DNA of 64,000 nt from UBA9554 sp038205135 (GTDB taxonomy: Bacteria; Pseudomonadota; Alphaproteobacteria; Rhodobacterales; Rhodobacteraceae), in NCBI GenBank assembly GCA_038205135.1, contig JBBRCF010000002.1:1-64000 (forward strand). Reading direction: 5' to 3'. Both the position numbers and the translations under genes were made by a program. Under the pieces are notes generated by a model. The model saw only the letters and a list, made by a program, of their open reading frames with translations. It had not been told where the DNA came from and did no database searches. Below are positions 53,812 through 62,588 of the stretch, in pieces; within the stretch, counting starts at the first letter, position 1; the number at the start of each line of letters is the position of its first letter.

Positions 53812-55857
53812 TTACTCGAACTCGATGATCACGGCATCCACGGCCAGACTGTCGCCGGGTTTTGCCTTGATGGCCTTGACGCGCGCCTTGCGTTCGGCGC
53901 GCAGGATGTTTTCCATCTTCATCGCCTCGACGGTGCACAGGGCCTGACCATCCTGCACCTCGTCGCCCTCGGCCACGTACATCTTCACCACCAGCCCCGG
54001 CATCGGGCACAACAGGTATTTCGACATGTCGGCGGGCACTTTTTCCGGCATCAGGCGGGCCAGTTCGGCCTGACGCGGGGTGCGCACATGCACCTTCAGG
54101 TCGGCCCCCCGGGTGCGGATGCGGAACCCGCCGGAAATCTTCGCGGATTTCAGCACCAAAGGCGTGCCGTCCACCAGCAGCTTGGCCAGCGGTTGCCCCG
54201 GCACCCAATCCGAGGTGACGCGCAACGTCGCACCGTTCACAAAATGGATCGTCGCGCCATCGTGATCTGCGGCGATTTTCAGCGCGAATTCCGCGCCTTG
54301 CAGCGACACAATCCAATCATCGCCGACCCGGCGTTCATGGTTGTCCATTCGTCCCGACACCCGCGTGCGGCGAATTTCACCCACCCGGTGCATCGCGGCG
54401 CAGGCGGCGGCGATGCGGTGCAGCTGATTTTCGGGCAGGGTCGCGCCCTGAAATCCGTCGGGGTATTCCTCGGCGATGAACGCCGTCGTGATATCGCCGG
54501 CCACAAAACGCGGATGGTCCATCACGGCAGCGACGAACGGCAGGTTGTGCCCGATGCCCTCGACCTCGAATGTGTCCAGTGCCAGCCGCATTTCCGCGAT
54601 GGCCTCGGCCCGCGTCGGGCCCCAGGTGCACAGTTTGGCGATCATCGGATCGTAATACATGCTGATCTCGCCGCCCTCGAACACGCCGGTGTCGTTGCGG
54701 ACCGCCCGCTCGCCGCGCGCCGCTTCACCATGCCAGGTGCCCGCGTCCGCCATCGGCCCCGCCATCACCTCGACCGGGGGGCGATAACGCGTCAGCCGGC
54801 CGATCGACGGCAGGAACCCGCGATAGGGGTCTTCGGCATACAGCCGGTTTTCGATCGCCCAGCCGGTGATTTTCAGGTCATCCTGCGCGAAGGGCAGTTT
54901 TTCCCCCGCTGCGACCCGGATCATCTGTTCCACCAGATCGATTCCGGTGATCAGTTCGGTCACCGGGTGTTCCACCTGCAACCGGGTGTTCATTTCGAGG
55001 AAATAGAAGTTGCGATTGCCGTCCACGATGAATTCCACCGTGCCGGCCGACGCGTAACCCACCGCCTTGGCCAGCGCGACCGACTGTTCGCCCATCGCCT
55101 TGCGGGTTTCCGGGTCCAGAAACGGCGAGGGCGCTTCCTCGACCACCTTCTGGTTGCGGCGCTGGATCGAACATTCGCGTTCATGCAGGTAGACCGCATT
55201 GCCATGCAGGTCGGCCAGCACCTGAATTTCGATATGGCGCGGCTGCGTCACGAATTTCTCGATAAAGATGCGGTCATCGCCGAAACTGTTCGCCGCTTCA
55301 TTCTTCGACGATTCAAACCCTTCGCGCGCTTCCTGCGGGTTCCACGCGATGCGCATGCCTTTGCCGCCGCCGCCGGCCGACGCCTTGATCATCACCGGAT
55401 AACCGATCTGGTCGGAAATCGTCGCCGCCTCTTCGGCGTCCGCGATCAGGCCCATGTAACCGGGCACAGTGCTGACGCCCGCGGCCTGCGCGATCTTTTT
55501 CGAGGTGATCTTGTCGCCCATCGCCTCGATCGCCTTTACAGGCGGGCCGATAAAGGCGACGCCCGCCGCCTCCAGCGTTGCCGCAAAGCGCGGGTTTTCC
55601 GACAGAAAGCCGTAACCGGGGTGCACGGCTTCGGCACCGGACGCCTTGATCGCCCCCATGATCCGGTCGATCACGATATAGGACTGGTTCGCGGGGGGCG
55701 GGCCGATGTGGATGGCCTCGTCGGCCATCGCGACATGCAGTGCGCCGCGGTCTGCGTCGGAATAGACCGCCACCGTCTGAATGCCCATCTTGCGCGCGGT
55801 CTTGATGACGCGGCAGGCAATTTCGCCGCGGTTGGCGATCAGGATCTTCTTGAACAT
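53812..55857 (-). CDS. pccA: Propionyl-CoA carboxylase alpha subunit (biotin-carrying)
   Basis: A 681-residue subunit with a biotin carboxylase domain at the N terminus (KILIANRGEIACRVIKTARK, ASAGGGGKGMRIAWN ATP-binding loop, FLEMNTRLQVEHPVTE), a BT linker domain and a C-terminal biotinyl domain with the acceptor Lys in TVEAMKMENILRAE. It carboxylates biotin with bicarbonate and ATP; PccB transfers the CO2 to propionyl-CoA. The second of two adjacent ATG codons (55857) gives the usual start MFKKILIANRG. Confidence 0.96.
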   Translation of the reverse strand: MFKKILIANRGEIACRVIKTARKMGIQTVAVYSDADRGALHVAMADEAIHIGPPPANQSYIVIDRIMGAIKASGAEAVHPGYGFLSENPRFAATLEAAGVAFIGPPVKAIEAMGDKITSKKIAQAAGVSTVPGYMGLIADAEEAATISDQIGYPVMIKASAGGGGKGMRIAWNPQEAREGFESSKNEAANSFGDDRIFIEKFVTQPRHIEIQVLADLHGNAVYLHERECSIQRRNQKVVEEAPSPFLDPETRKAMGEQSVALAKAVGYASAGTVEFIVDGNRNFYFLEMNTRLQVEHPVTELITGIDLVEQMIRVAAGEKLPFAQDDLKITGWAIENRLYAEDPYRGFLPSIGRLTRYRPPVEVMAGPMADAGTWHGEAARGERAVRNDTGVFEGGEISMYYDPMIAKLCTWGPTRAEAIAEMRLALDTFEVEGIGHNLPFVAAVMDHPRFVAGDITTAFIAEEYPDGFQGATLPENQLHRIAAACAAMHRVGEIRRTRVSGRMDNHERRVGDDWIVSLQGAEFALKIAADHDGATIHFVNGATLRVTSDWVPGQPLAKLLVDGTPLVLKSAKISGGFRIRTRGADLKVHVRTPRQAELARLMPEKVPADMSKYLLCPMPGLVVKMYVAEGDEVQDGQALCTVEAMKMENILRAERKARVKAIKAKPGDSLAVDAVIIEFE

Positions 55858-55916
55858 CATCGGTCCCTTCGAGTTCTCAGGCATGGCCGGTTTTCAGGCG
55901 TTTTCGAAATTGGAGT

Positions 55917-56024
55917 CTGGGGCGTTTTCTGGGGCGTTTTCTGGGGCGTTTTCTGGCGCGTTTTCTGGGGCGTTTTCTGGCGCGTTTTCTGGCGCGTTTT
56001 CTGGCGCGTTTTCTGCGGCATTTT
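55917..56024. repeat. 12-bp tandem array, nine units, CTGG/CCAG core
   Basis: Eight units of CTGGGGCGTTTT or CTGGCGCGTTTT from 55917, then a diverged ninth (CTGCGGCATTTT, ending 56024). The two variants differ only at base 5 of the unit. It lies in the pccA leader region, 60 bp before the start codon, and is not inside a supported gene. Confidence 0.93.
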
Positions 56025-56072
56025 CCGGGCCACGCGGCCGCAGCGCCACCAAACGGCCTGACACGGCAAGCC

Positions 56073-56106
56073 AAAAGCCACCCGCGCGATCAGCGCAGGT
56101 GGCTTT
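56073..56106 (-). terminator. Terminator of the small lipoprotein gene
   Basis: AAAAGCCACC (56073-56082) and GGTGGCTTT (56098-56106) form a stem of 9 bp with a 15-base loop; on the minus strand it ends in TTTT. It lies 29 bp after the 56135 gene's stop and would separate it from pccA. Confidence 0.7.
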
Positions 56107-56134
56107 GATGTTGGTCAGCAGATCGCTGGACGCG

Positions 56135-56338
56135 TCAGCAGCGCGACGGATAGGTCCGGCAATAAGCCACGTTGGCCGCGGCGCCGACCGCGGCGGTTGC
56201 CAGCGGATTGGTGTCCAGCACAACGGCGGTTGCAACGCCTGCGCCAGCGCCAAGCAGGCCCTGTTCCGCGAGCGTGTCGCCACAGCCCGCCAATCCGACC
56301 GTGCACAGGGCAACAGCCATCCATTTTGTGTAACGCAT
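56135..56338 (-). CDS. Small lipoprotein of unknown function
   Basis: A 67-residue protein with lipobox LAGC at residue 19 (MAVALCTVGLAGC). The mature part has a Gly/Ala-rich segment (LLGAGAGVATAVVL, AAVGAAANVAYC) and ends in RTYPSRC, giving a Cys pair. Similar short lipoproteins occur next to propionate genes in this order. The function is unknown. Confidence 0.7.
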   Translation of the reverse strand: MRYTKWMAVALCTVGLAGCGDTLAEQGLLGAGAGVATAVVLDTNPLATAAVGAAANVAYCRTYPSRC

Positions 56339-56468
56339 GTCGCGACGCCTCTCGATGTTGATTTTGTTGACGTCGACGATGGCATATCCTTGCGCCTGCG
56401 CAAGACCGTTTTCGTCAGGTCAGCGGGGGACCGCGCATGGCAACCGCCGCCGATGGGTTGCGACAGCA

Positions 56469-56951
56469 TCATGCCGGTTCCCCGTCATCATCATAATCGT
56501 CCGCATCTTCATCGTCATAGGTGTCGTCGTCTTCATCCGCATCATCGTCGTCCGCACCGTCATCGTCGCCGTCTGCGTCCCAATCGTGATCCCCCGCCGC
56601 CGCATCGGTGGCAAAGATCGCCGGGAAATTCGCCCGCACCAGTTTTTCATCGATCACCAGCAGCGCGTCATAGCTTTTGGGGTCGAACGGGTCGGTGGCG
56701 GGCCTGACCTCGCGCCCGAACAGAAACGACAGCCGCCCGGCATCCAGATTGCCGCGTTCAAAGGGCTCGGTGCCGAAATAGTCCCACAATGCCGCCATGA
56801 ACGAAGCATCCGCCATGCGGTCAACGTGCTTGCGGTCCTTGTAGCGTTCCCGTTTGACCAGCGGCGTCACGCCTTTTGAGTTGGCGCGGCGGATCACGAA
56901 CTGGAAATCGGTACTGGGCATCCGCCCGGGAAAGCCGCGATGTTTCAGCAT
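56469..56951 (-). CDS. Hypothetical protein with long acidic tail
   Basis: A 160-residue protein. The N-terminal about 115 residues form a conserved domain of unknown function (FQFVIRRANSKGVTPLVKRE, then FMAALWDYFGTEPFERGNLD). The last 40 residues are almost all Asp/Glu with a few Gly, Tyr and Ala, and the DNA there is a GAC/GAT-rich simple run. No metal-site or signal peptide is clear. An alternative ATG at 56921 would remove ten residues. Confidence 0.65.
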   Translation of the reverse strand: MLKHRGFPGRMPSTDFQFVIRRANSKGVTPLVKRERYKDRKHVDRMADASFMAALWDYFGTEPFERGNLDAGRLSFLFGREVRPATDPFDPKSYDALLVIDEKLVRANFPAIFATDAAAGDHDWDADGDDDGADDDDADEDDDTYDDEDADDYDDDGEPA

Positions 56952-57065
56952 GGCTGCACCGCGTCTGTCCGGATCTGCGCAAATAGGGTCTGCGCGATCC
57001 CGTGTGTCGGGGCGGCCGCAAACGCCCGCCCCGCTGTCATCCCGGCCGGAAATCCGGCCCGAGCG

Positions 57066-57212
57066 TTACTTGAACTTGCCGGTATAGGACTGTTCGACCG
57101 AGATGGGTTCGGGTTGAACCACAACGAATTCTTCCTGCGGGGCGCGGTTGCCACATGCGGCGACGACCACGACGAGGCAGAGCGCGAGCACGCCCTTGAC
57201 ACTGTTCGACAT
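57066..57212 (-). CDS. Small lipoprotein, 48 residues
   Basis: MSNSVKGVLALCLVVVVAAC is followed by a short mature part (GNRAPQEEFVVVQPEPISVE and QSYTGKFK). The lipobox is VAAC. The ribosome site AGGAGA precedes the ATG at good distance. The function is unknown; it is probably an outer-membrane or inner-membrane anchored peptide. The next 214 bp upstream (57213-57426) show no gene. Confidence 0.7.
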   Translation of the reverse strand: MSNSVKGVLALCLVVVVAACGNRAPQEEFVVVQPEPISVEQSYTGKFK

Positions 57213-57426
57213 AAGTTTCTCCTGTCTCTTTGCGAGTTGAGGGCGCCGGACACGGCCCGGACACCCCGGTCTTTCGTAGGTGCGGCTGCGATGTTGCAAC
57301 CGCCGGTCAGGATACCAGTTTTCCCACGCTCCGCGAACCCGACGCCGCTGCAAACTGCCGGCAAACGCAAGACCGCATCTTCTTTGCAACAGCTTGAAGA
57401 ATACCCCGCAACATATTGTGGACGCA

Positions 57427-58146
57427 TCAGAACACCTCCCAGATGCAGCGGTCGCCCTCGGGGCGGAAAACCTCGAAATACTGCGTGACCTCGGGCGTGC
57501 TTTCGCCAAACGGGATCGGCGCGGAGGCAATCGAAATGATGACCTGCGCGACAGGCTGGCCTGCCTTGGCCAGTCGGGGCAGCGCAAGTTTTTCGCACAA
57601 CCACGGAAAATCCGGCTCGACGCGCGCGAAACCCACTGTGGTCAGATCAGGGGCCACCAGCCGGAACCGTGCCAATGACGCGCCTTCGGCTTGCAGTTCG
57701 ATCAGCACCTCCTGCAACAGCAGCGACAGGCCGGACGGTGAACCCGACACCGGTTCAGGCGCCACGTCCTGCGCCAGCGCGGCGTGTGGCAACAGCGCCA
57801 GAACCAGCAGACCCGCCCAGCCCCGCCAGCGCGCCTGATGCGCCGGGTCGGCCAGCAGCGCCGTCAACCGCGCCACCGTCGCGCCGCGCGGCCACGGCGC
57901 GTCGATCTGTCCGCCCGCCGTCACCGACGCCGCATCGCCCGCCGCAACCACGCGGACCATAGGTGAAAACCCCCGCAAATCGCGCAACACCCGCCACATG
58001 TCTTGCCGGATCGCCCGTGCCAGACGCCGCCCGGCGCGGGCCGGCACGGTCGCCGTCACGGTCAGGTCCATGCGACACGGCAGCCGCCGCGCATGCACCC
58101 ATGCGCCGCCGCCTTCGTCCCGTTCGATCCAGCCATCCCGGGTCAC
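57427..58146 (-). CDS. Fused hypothetical protein with DUF6497-like C-terminal half
   Basis: A 239-residue protein with two parts. The first about 108 residues are a soluble Arg-rich region (AGRRLARAIRQDMWRVLRDL, DPAHQARWRGWA). From residue 109 a hydrophobic signal-like stretch (GLLVLALLPHAALAQ) is followed by a secreted-type DUF6497-like domain (LLLQEVLIELQAEGASLARF, FGESTPEVTQYFEVFRPEGD). No start codon lies at the junction, so it is one frame here. The start is GTG with AAGGA upstream. It lies downstream of pccB. Confidence 0.7.
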   Translation of the reverse strand: MTRDGWIERDEGGGAWVHARRLPCRMDLTVTATVPARAGRRLARAIRQDMWRVLRDLRGFSPMVRVVAAGDAASVTAGGQIDAPWPRGATVARLTALLADPAHQARWRGWAGLLVLALLPHAALAQDVAPEPVSGSPSGLSLLLQEVLIELQAEGASLARFRLVAPDLTTVGFARVEPDFPWLCEKLALPRLAKAGQPVAQVIISIASAPIPFGESTPEVTQYFEVFRPEGDRCIWEVF

Positions 58147-58216
58147 CGCGTCTTCCTTTATCCTGCCTGAAACATCCCGCGGGGCACCACCCCGGCGGGG
58201 CCGCGCCGCCCCATTG

Positions 58217-59743
58217 TCATAGCGGGATATTATCGTGCTTTTTCCATGGGTTCGTCAGTTTTTTGCCGCGCAGGCTGGCAAACGCCCGCGCCACGCGTCG
58301 CCGGGTTGACCGCGGCTGGATCACCTCGTCGATGAATCCGCGCTCGGCGGCCACAAACGGATTGGCAAACCGATCCTCGTATTCCTTGGCCAGCCGCGCG
58401 ATATCTTCGGGCGATTTGCCGCGATGGATGATTTCGGTCGCGCCCTTTGCCCCCATCACCGCGATTTCCGCGGTTGGCCAGGCGTAATTGATGTCGCCGC
58501 GCAGGTGTTTCGACGACATCACCACATAGGCCCCGCCATAGGCCTTGCGGGTGATCAGCGTCACCTTGGGCACCGTGGCCTCGGCATAGGCGAACAGCAG
58601 TTTCGCGCCATGCTTGATGACGCCGTCATATTCCTGCTTGGTCCCAGGCAGGAACCCCGGCACATCCACCAACGTCAGGATCGGGATTTCGAACGCATCG
58701 CAGAACCGCACGAACCGCGCCGCCTTGCGCGCGCTGTCGATGTCCAGCACGCCGGCCAACACCATTGGCTGGTTCGCCACCACGCCCACGGTCTGACCTT
58801 CCAGCCGGATGAAGCCGGTGATGATGTTGCGGGCGAAATCGGTCTGGATCTCGTAGAAATCGCCCTCGTCCGCGACCTTCAGGATCAGTTCCTTCATGTC
58901 ATAGGGTTGGTTGGGGTTTTCCGGGATCAGGGTGTCAAGGCTGGGCTCGATCCGGTCGGGCGCATCAAAGAACGGCCGCACGGGCGGCTTTTCGCGGTTG
59001 TTGGCGGGCAGAAAATCCACCAGCCGGCGTACTTCGGCCATCGCCTCGACGTCGTTCTCGAACGCACCGTCCGCCACGGATGATTTGCGGGTATGCGTCG
59101 TCGCACCTCCCAGTTCCTCGGCGGTCACGATTTCATTCGTGACGGTTTTCACCACATCGGGGCCGGTGACGAACATGTAGGAGCTGTCCTTCACCATGAA
59201 GATGAAGTCGGTCATCGCCGGCGAATAGACCGCGCCACCCGCGCAGGGGCCCATGATCACGCTGATCTGCGGCACCACGCCGGACGCCATCACGTTGCGC
59301 TGGAACACCTCGCCATAACCCGCAAGGCTGTCGACGCCCTCTTGGATGCGCGCGCCGCCCGAGTCGTTCAACCCGATCACCGGCGCCCCGTTCCGGATCG
59401 CCATGTCCATGATCTTGCAGATCTTTGCCGCGTGGGTTTCCGACACCGATCCGCCCAGCACGGTGAAATCCTGACTGAACACATAGACCTGACGGCCGTT
59501 GATCGTGCCCCAGCCGGTCACAACCCCATCGCCTGCGGGCCGCTGGTCCTGCATGCCGAATTCGATGCAGCGATGGGCAACGAACATGTCGAATTCCTCG
59601 AACGACCCTTCGTCCAGCAACAGGTCGATGCGTTCGCGCGCCGTTAGCTTGCCCTTGGCATGCTGGGCCGCGATCCGCGCCTCGCCACCACCCAAACGGG
59701 CCGTAGCCCGCCGCGATGCGAGTTCGTGGAGGATGTCTTTCAT
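58217..59743 (-). CDS. pccB: Propionyl-CoA carboxylase beta subunit
   Basis: A 508-residue carboxyltransferase with two crotonase-like halves. It has GLNDSGGARIQEGVDSLAGY (CoA and first oxyanion region), SVIMGPCAGGAVYSPAMTDF, and in the C half KAYGGAYVVMSSKHLRGD. It is the first gene of the leftward locus pccB ... pccA ... mutase. The promoter faces the divergent drug transporter gene and holds TTTGCAAA sites, suggesting control by the nearby PccR. Confidence 0.97.
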   Translation of the reverse strand: MKDILHELASRRATARLGGGEARIAAQHAKGKLTARERIDLLLDEGSFEEFDMFVAHRCIEFGMQDQRPAGDGVVTGWGTINGRQVYVFSQDFTVLGGSVSETHAAKICKIMDMAIRNGAPVIGLNDSGGARIQEGVDSLAGYGEVFQRNVMASGVVPQISVIMGPCAGGAVYSPAMTDFIFMVKDSSYMFVTGPDVVKTVTNEIVTAEELGGATTHTRKSSVADGAFENDVEAMAEVRRLVDFLPANNREKPPVRPFFDAPDRIEPSLDTLIPENPNQPYDMKELILKVADEGDFYEIQTDFARNIITGFIRLEGQTVGVVANQPMVLAGVLDIDSARKAARFVRFCDAFEIPILTLVDVPGFLPGTKQEYDGVIKHGAKLLFAYAEATVPKVTLITRKAYGGAYVVMSSKHLRGDINYAWPTAEIAVMGAKGATEIIHRGKSPEDIARLAKEYEDRFANPFVAAERGFIDEVIQPRSTRRRVARAFASLRGKKLTNPWKKHDNIPL

Positions 59744-59801
59744 GGCTGTCCCCTTTGCGTTTCATCCCCTATACGCGCGCCGGTGCGGCGGTCAAAGCAG
59801 A

Positions 59802-59860
59802 ATTGCGCTAATTTGCAAAGCCTTGAAAAGACCGGCTTCGCTAATCGCAAATCTTGCAAA
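59802..59860. promoter_or_regulatory. TTTGCAAA sites in the divergent pccB / MFS promoter
   Basis: An exact TTTGCAAA at 59812-59819, with near matches ATTGCGCT (59802-59809), ATCGCAAA (59844-59851) and CTTGCAAA (59853-59860). TTTGCAAA is the half-site known for the ScfR regulator PccR, which controls pccB in Rhodobacter. Centre spacings of 10 and 9 bp suggest same-face pairs. Confidence 0.7.
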
Positions 59861-59913
59861 TTTTGGTCCGCCCCGCATGGACCTTGGCGCTGGGTCCGCC
59901 TACCCATGACTCC

Positions 59914-61119
59914 ATGACAAAACCCGAATTGATGAACCGCAGCACCCCGCCCACACTGGCGACGCTGATCCTGGTTGCCGGGACGTCCGCGCTGGCTACC
60001 AACATCTTTCTGCCGTCGCTGCCCGGCATGGCGCTGGATTTCAGGGTGGACTACAGCGTCATGCAACTGGCCGTTTCGGTCTATCTGCTGATGAGCGCGG
60101 TGTTGCAGACCATCATCGGGCCGATGGCAGACCGGTTCGGCCGCCGCCCGGTCATGTTGTGGGGCTTGGGGATATTTTGCGTCGCGACGCTGGGCTGCAT
60201 CCTTGCGCCAAATGCGGTGGTTTTTCTGCTGTTCCGCATGGCACAGGCCACGGTCGCCGTTGCGATGGTGCTGACCCGGGCCATCGTGCGCGACATCCAC
60301 CCGCAGGACCGTGCGGCGGCGATGCTGGGATACATCACCATGGGCATGTCGGTGGTGCCGATGATCAGCCCGACCATCGGCGGATTGCTGGAAGAAACCT
60401 ATGGCTGGCGCGCAAATTTCTGGTTCCTGCTGGTCTGTGGTCTGGCAATTCTGGCGCTGATCTGGGCCGATCAGGGTGAAACCCATGCGCCATCGCAGAA
60501 TTCGCTGTTACGGCAGTTTGCCGAATACCCCGAATTGCTGCGCAGCCCGCGGTTCTGGGGCTATTCGCTGGCATCGGCTTTCGGGGCCGGCGCGTTCTTT
60601 GCCTATCTGGGCGGCGCACCTTATGTGGGCATGCAGCTGTTCGGCCTGACGCCATCGCAGCTTGGCCTATATTTCGCAGCGCCTTCGGTGGGGTATTTCT
60701 TTGGCAACTGGGCGTCGGGGCAATTCAGCGTCCGCATCGGTGCCAACCGCATGGTGCTGGCCGGCGCGATTGCCACCATTCTGGGCGCGCTGGCGTCCTG
60801 GGTGATCTCTGTCACCGGGCACGCCTCGGCTTTCGCGTTCTTTGGTGCGATGACGGCAATCGGCATCGGCAACGGGCTGACGCTGCCCAATGCGACGGCC
60901 GGCATGCTGTCGGTCCGGCCGCATCTGGCGGGCACGGCATCGGGGCTGGGCGGTGCGATGATGCTGGGCGGCGGCGCCGCCCTGTCGGCTCTGGCGGGCA
61001 TGGTACTGGTGCCGGGCGGCAGCGAACGGCCCTTGACCCTGATCATGCTGGGCTGTGGGGTCTGTTCGGCGCTGGCGGTGCTGTGGGTGATCCGGCGGCA
61101 ACGGCAACTGGGTCTGTAA
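59914..61119 (+). CDS. Bcr/CflA-type MFS efflux transporter
   Basis: A 401-residue MFS protein with 12 helices. FLPSLPGMALDFRVDYSVMQ in helix 1, the motif GPMADRFGRRPVMLWGLG between helices 2 and 3, and the motif ATVAVAMVLTRAIVRDI match the Bcr/CflA drug-resistance group. It sits between pccB (divergent) and pccR (same strand), and its promoter region overlaps the TTTGCAAA sites, so it may be co-regulated with propionate genes. An ATG at 59932 is an alternative start. Confidence 0.88.
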   Translation: MTKPELMNRSTPPTLATLILVAGTSALATNIFLPSLPGMALDFRVDYSVMQLAVSVYLLMSAVLQTIIGPMADRFGRRPVMLWGLGIFCVATLGCILAPNAVVFLLFRMAQATVAVAMVLTRAIVRDIHPQDRAAAMLGYITMGMSVVPMISPTIGGLLEETYGWRANFWFLLVCGLAILALIWADQGETHAPSQNSLLRQFAEYPELLRSPRFWGYSLASAFGAGAFFAYLGGAPYVGMQLFGLTPSQLGLYFAAPSVGYFFGNWASGQFSVRIGANRMVLAGAIATILGALASWVISVTGHASAFAFFGAMTAIGIGNGLTLPNATAGMLSVRPHLAGTASGLGGAMMLGGGAALSALAGMVLVPGGSERPLTLIMLGCGVCSALAVLWVIRRQRQLGL

Positions 61120-61136
61120 CCCCTTGTCTGCTCTGA

Positions 61137-61166
61137 TTTGCAAACCTAGGCTGGCGATATTGCAAA
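61137..61166 (+). promoter_or_regulatory. TTTGCAAA sites before pccR
   Basis: TTTGCAAA at 61137-61144 and ATTGCAAA at 61159-61166, centres 22 bp apart, lie 14-43 bp before the pccR start. This indicates autoregulation by PccR. Confidence 0.7.
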
Positions 61167-61179
61167 GCGGGGCGCGCAG

Positions 61180-62574
61180 ATGGCGACACAGAAACTGTAC
61201 GCGGGGGCTAAACTGCGCGAAACCCGGCAACGGCTGGGCCTGACGCAAAAGGATTTCGCGCAAAAGCTGGGCGTGTCCCTGCCCTATCTGAACCAGATGG
61301 AAAACAACAACCGCCCGGTGTCCACCTCTGTGGTGCTGGCACTGGCGCAGGAATTCGGCTTTGACGTCACCGAACTGGCCATCGGCGACAGTGAACGGCT
61401 GGTGTCGGACATGCGCGAGGCGCTGGCGGACCCGCTGTTTTCCGATGCGCCGCCGGTGGCGGACCTGCGGCTGACGGCGTCCAACGCGCCGGCACTGGCG
61501 CGCGCTTTTCTGGACCTGCACCGCGCCTATCGCCAGACGCATGAACGGCTGGCCAGCCTTGACGAGGCATTGGGCCGCGCCGACGCCCGCGGCCAGGCCA
61601 GCCCGTGGGAAGAGGTGCGCGACTTCTTTCACTACTGCGATAATTACATCGACGCGGTGGACCGCGCCGCCGAACGGTTCGCCACAGGTTCCGGCCCACG
61701 CGGCACGGCAGCCCGCGCCGAGGCGGCATTGGCACAAACCGGCGTCACCGTCACCCGCGTGGAGACCGGGCGCATCCGCGATTATGACGCGGGCACCCGG
61801 CACCTGACGCTGGCGGCCGGCGTGGCCCCGGAAACCCAGACCTTCCAGATGCTGTTGCAACTGGCCTTGCTGACGCAGGACAAGCTGATCGAGGCCTCGC
61901 TGGACCTCGCGCGGTTCCAGTCCGACGCGGCGCGCGCCATCGCCAAGATCGGGCTGGCGAATTATTTCGCCGGGGCGGCGTTGATGCCCTATGCCGCGTT
62001 CCTGACCGCCGCACAGGACACGCGGCATGATCTGGAACTGCTGGCGCACCGGTTCGGTGCATCGATCGAACAGGTGGCGCACCGGCTGTCCACGCTGCAA
62101 CGTCCGGGGGCGAAAGGCGTGCCGTTTTTCTTTGTCCGCGTCGATCAGGCGGGCACAATCACCAAACGCCATTCCGCCACGCGGTTGCAATTCGCGCGCT
62201 ACGGCGGGGCGTGTCCGTTGTGGAACGTGCATCAGGCGTTCGAAACGCCGGGCCGGTTCCTGCGCCAACTGGCCGAAACACCGGACGGGGTGCGCTATGT
62301 CAGCCTGGCGCGCGATGTGTCGAAACCGGGCGGCAGTTTCGGGGCCCCGGTGCGGCGGTTTGCCATCGCACTGGGGTGCGAGGTGCGCCACGCCCCCGCG
62401 CTGATCTATGCCGATGGGCTGGACGTCGACAGCCCGCGTGCCTTTGAACCTATCGGGATTTCCTGCCGGATCTGCGAAAGGCCCAATTGCCATCAGCGGT
62501 CCGTGCCCCCCTTGGAACGGCGGCTGACGGTCGATCCGAACAAACGCGGCGTCCTGCCCTATGCGGTGGACTGA
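61180..62574 (+). CDS. pccR: ScfR-family regulator of propionyl-CoA carboxylase
   Basis: A 464-residue regulator. The Xre-type helix-turn-helix is at residues 8-65 (LRETRQRLGLTQKDFAQKLG, then SLPYLNQMENNNRPVS). A short-chain acyl-CoA-sensing region follows, with four cysteines near the C terminus in SCRICERPNCHQRSVPP, typical of the ScfR (DUF2083) family. Family members respond to acyl-CoA level; PccR in Rhodobacter activates pccB. The gene is adjacent to pccB across the MFS gene, and TTTGCAAA sites lie in both promoters. Confidence 0.9.
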   Translation: MATQKLYAGAKLRETRQRLGLTQKDFAQKLGVSLPYLNQMENNNRPVSTSVVLALAQEFGFDVTELAIGDSERLVSDMREALADPLFSDAPPVADLRLTASNAPALARAFLDLHRAYRQTHERLASLDEALGRADARGQASPWEEVRDFFHYCDNYIDAVDRAAERFATGSGPRGTAARAEAALAQTGVTVTRVETGRIRDYDAGTRHLTLAAGVAPETQTFQMLLQLALLTQDKLIEASLDLARFQSDAARAIAKIGLANYFAGAALMPYAAFLTAAQDTRHDLELLAHRFGASIEQVAHRLSTLQRPGAKGVPFFFVRVDQAGTITKRHSATRLQFARYGGACPLWNVHQAFETPGRFLRQLAETPDGVRYVSLARDVSKPGGSFGAPVRRFAIALGCEVRHAPALIYADGLDVDSPRAFEPIGISCRICERPNCHQRSVPPLERRLTVDPNKRGVLPYAVD

Positions 62575-62588
62575 ACGCCGCGCCCGGT

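Noticed and set aside
55917..56024. A possible CRISPR array
   Set aside because: The 12-bp units are contiguous without spacers and no cas gene is present.
55894..56472. A 192-codon minus-strand frame ending in PENA repeats before pccA
   Set aside because: It runs across the small lipoprotein gene and its terminator; the repeat part is only the 12-bp array.
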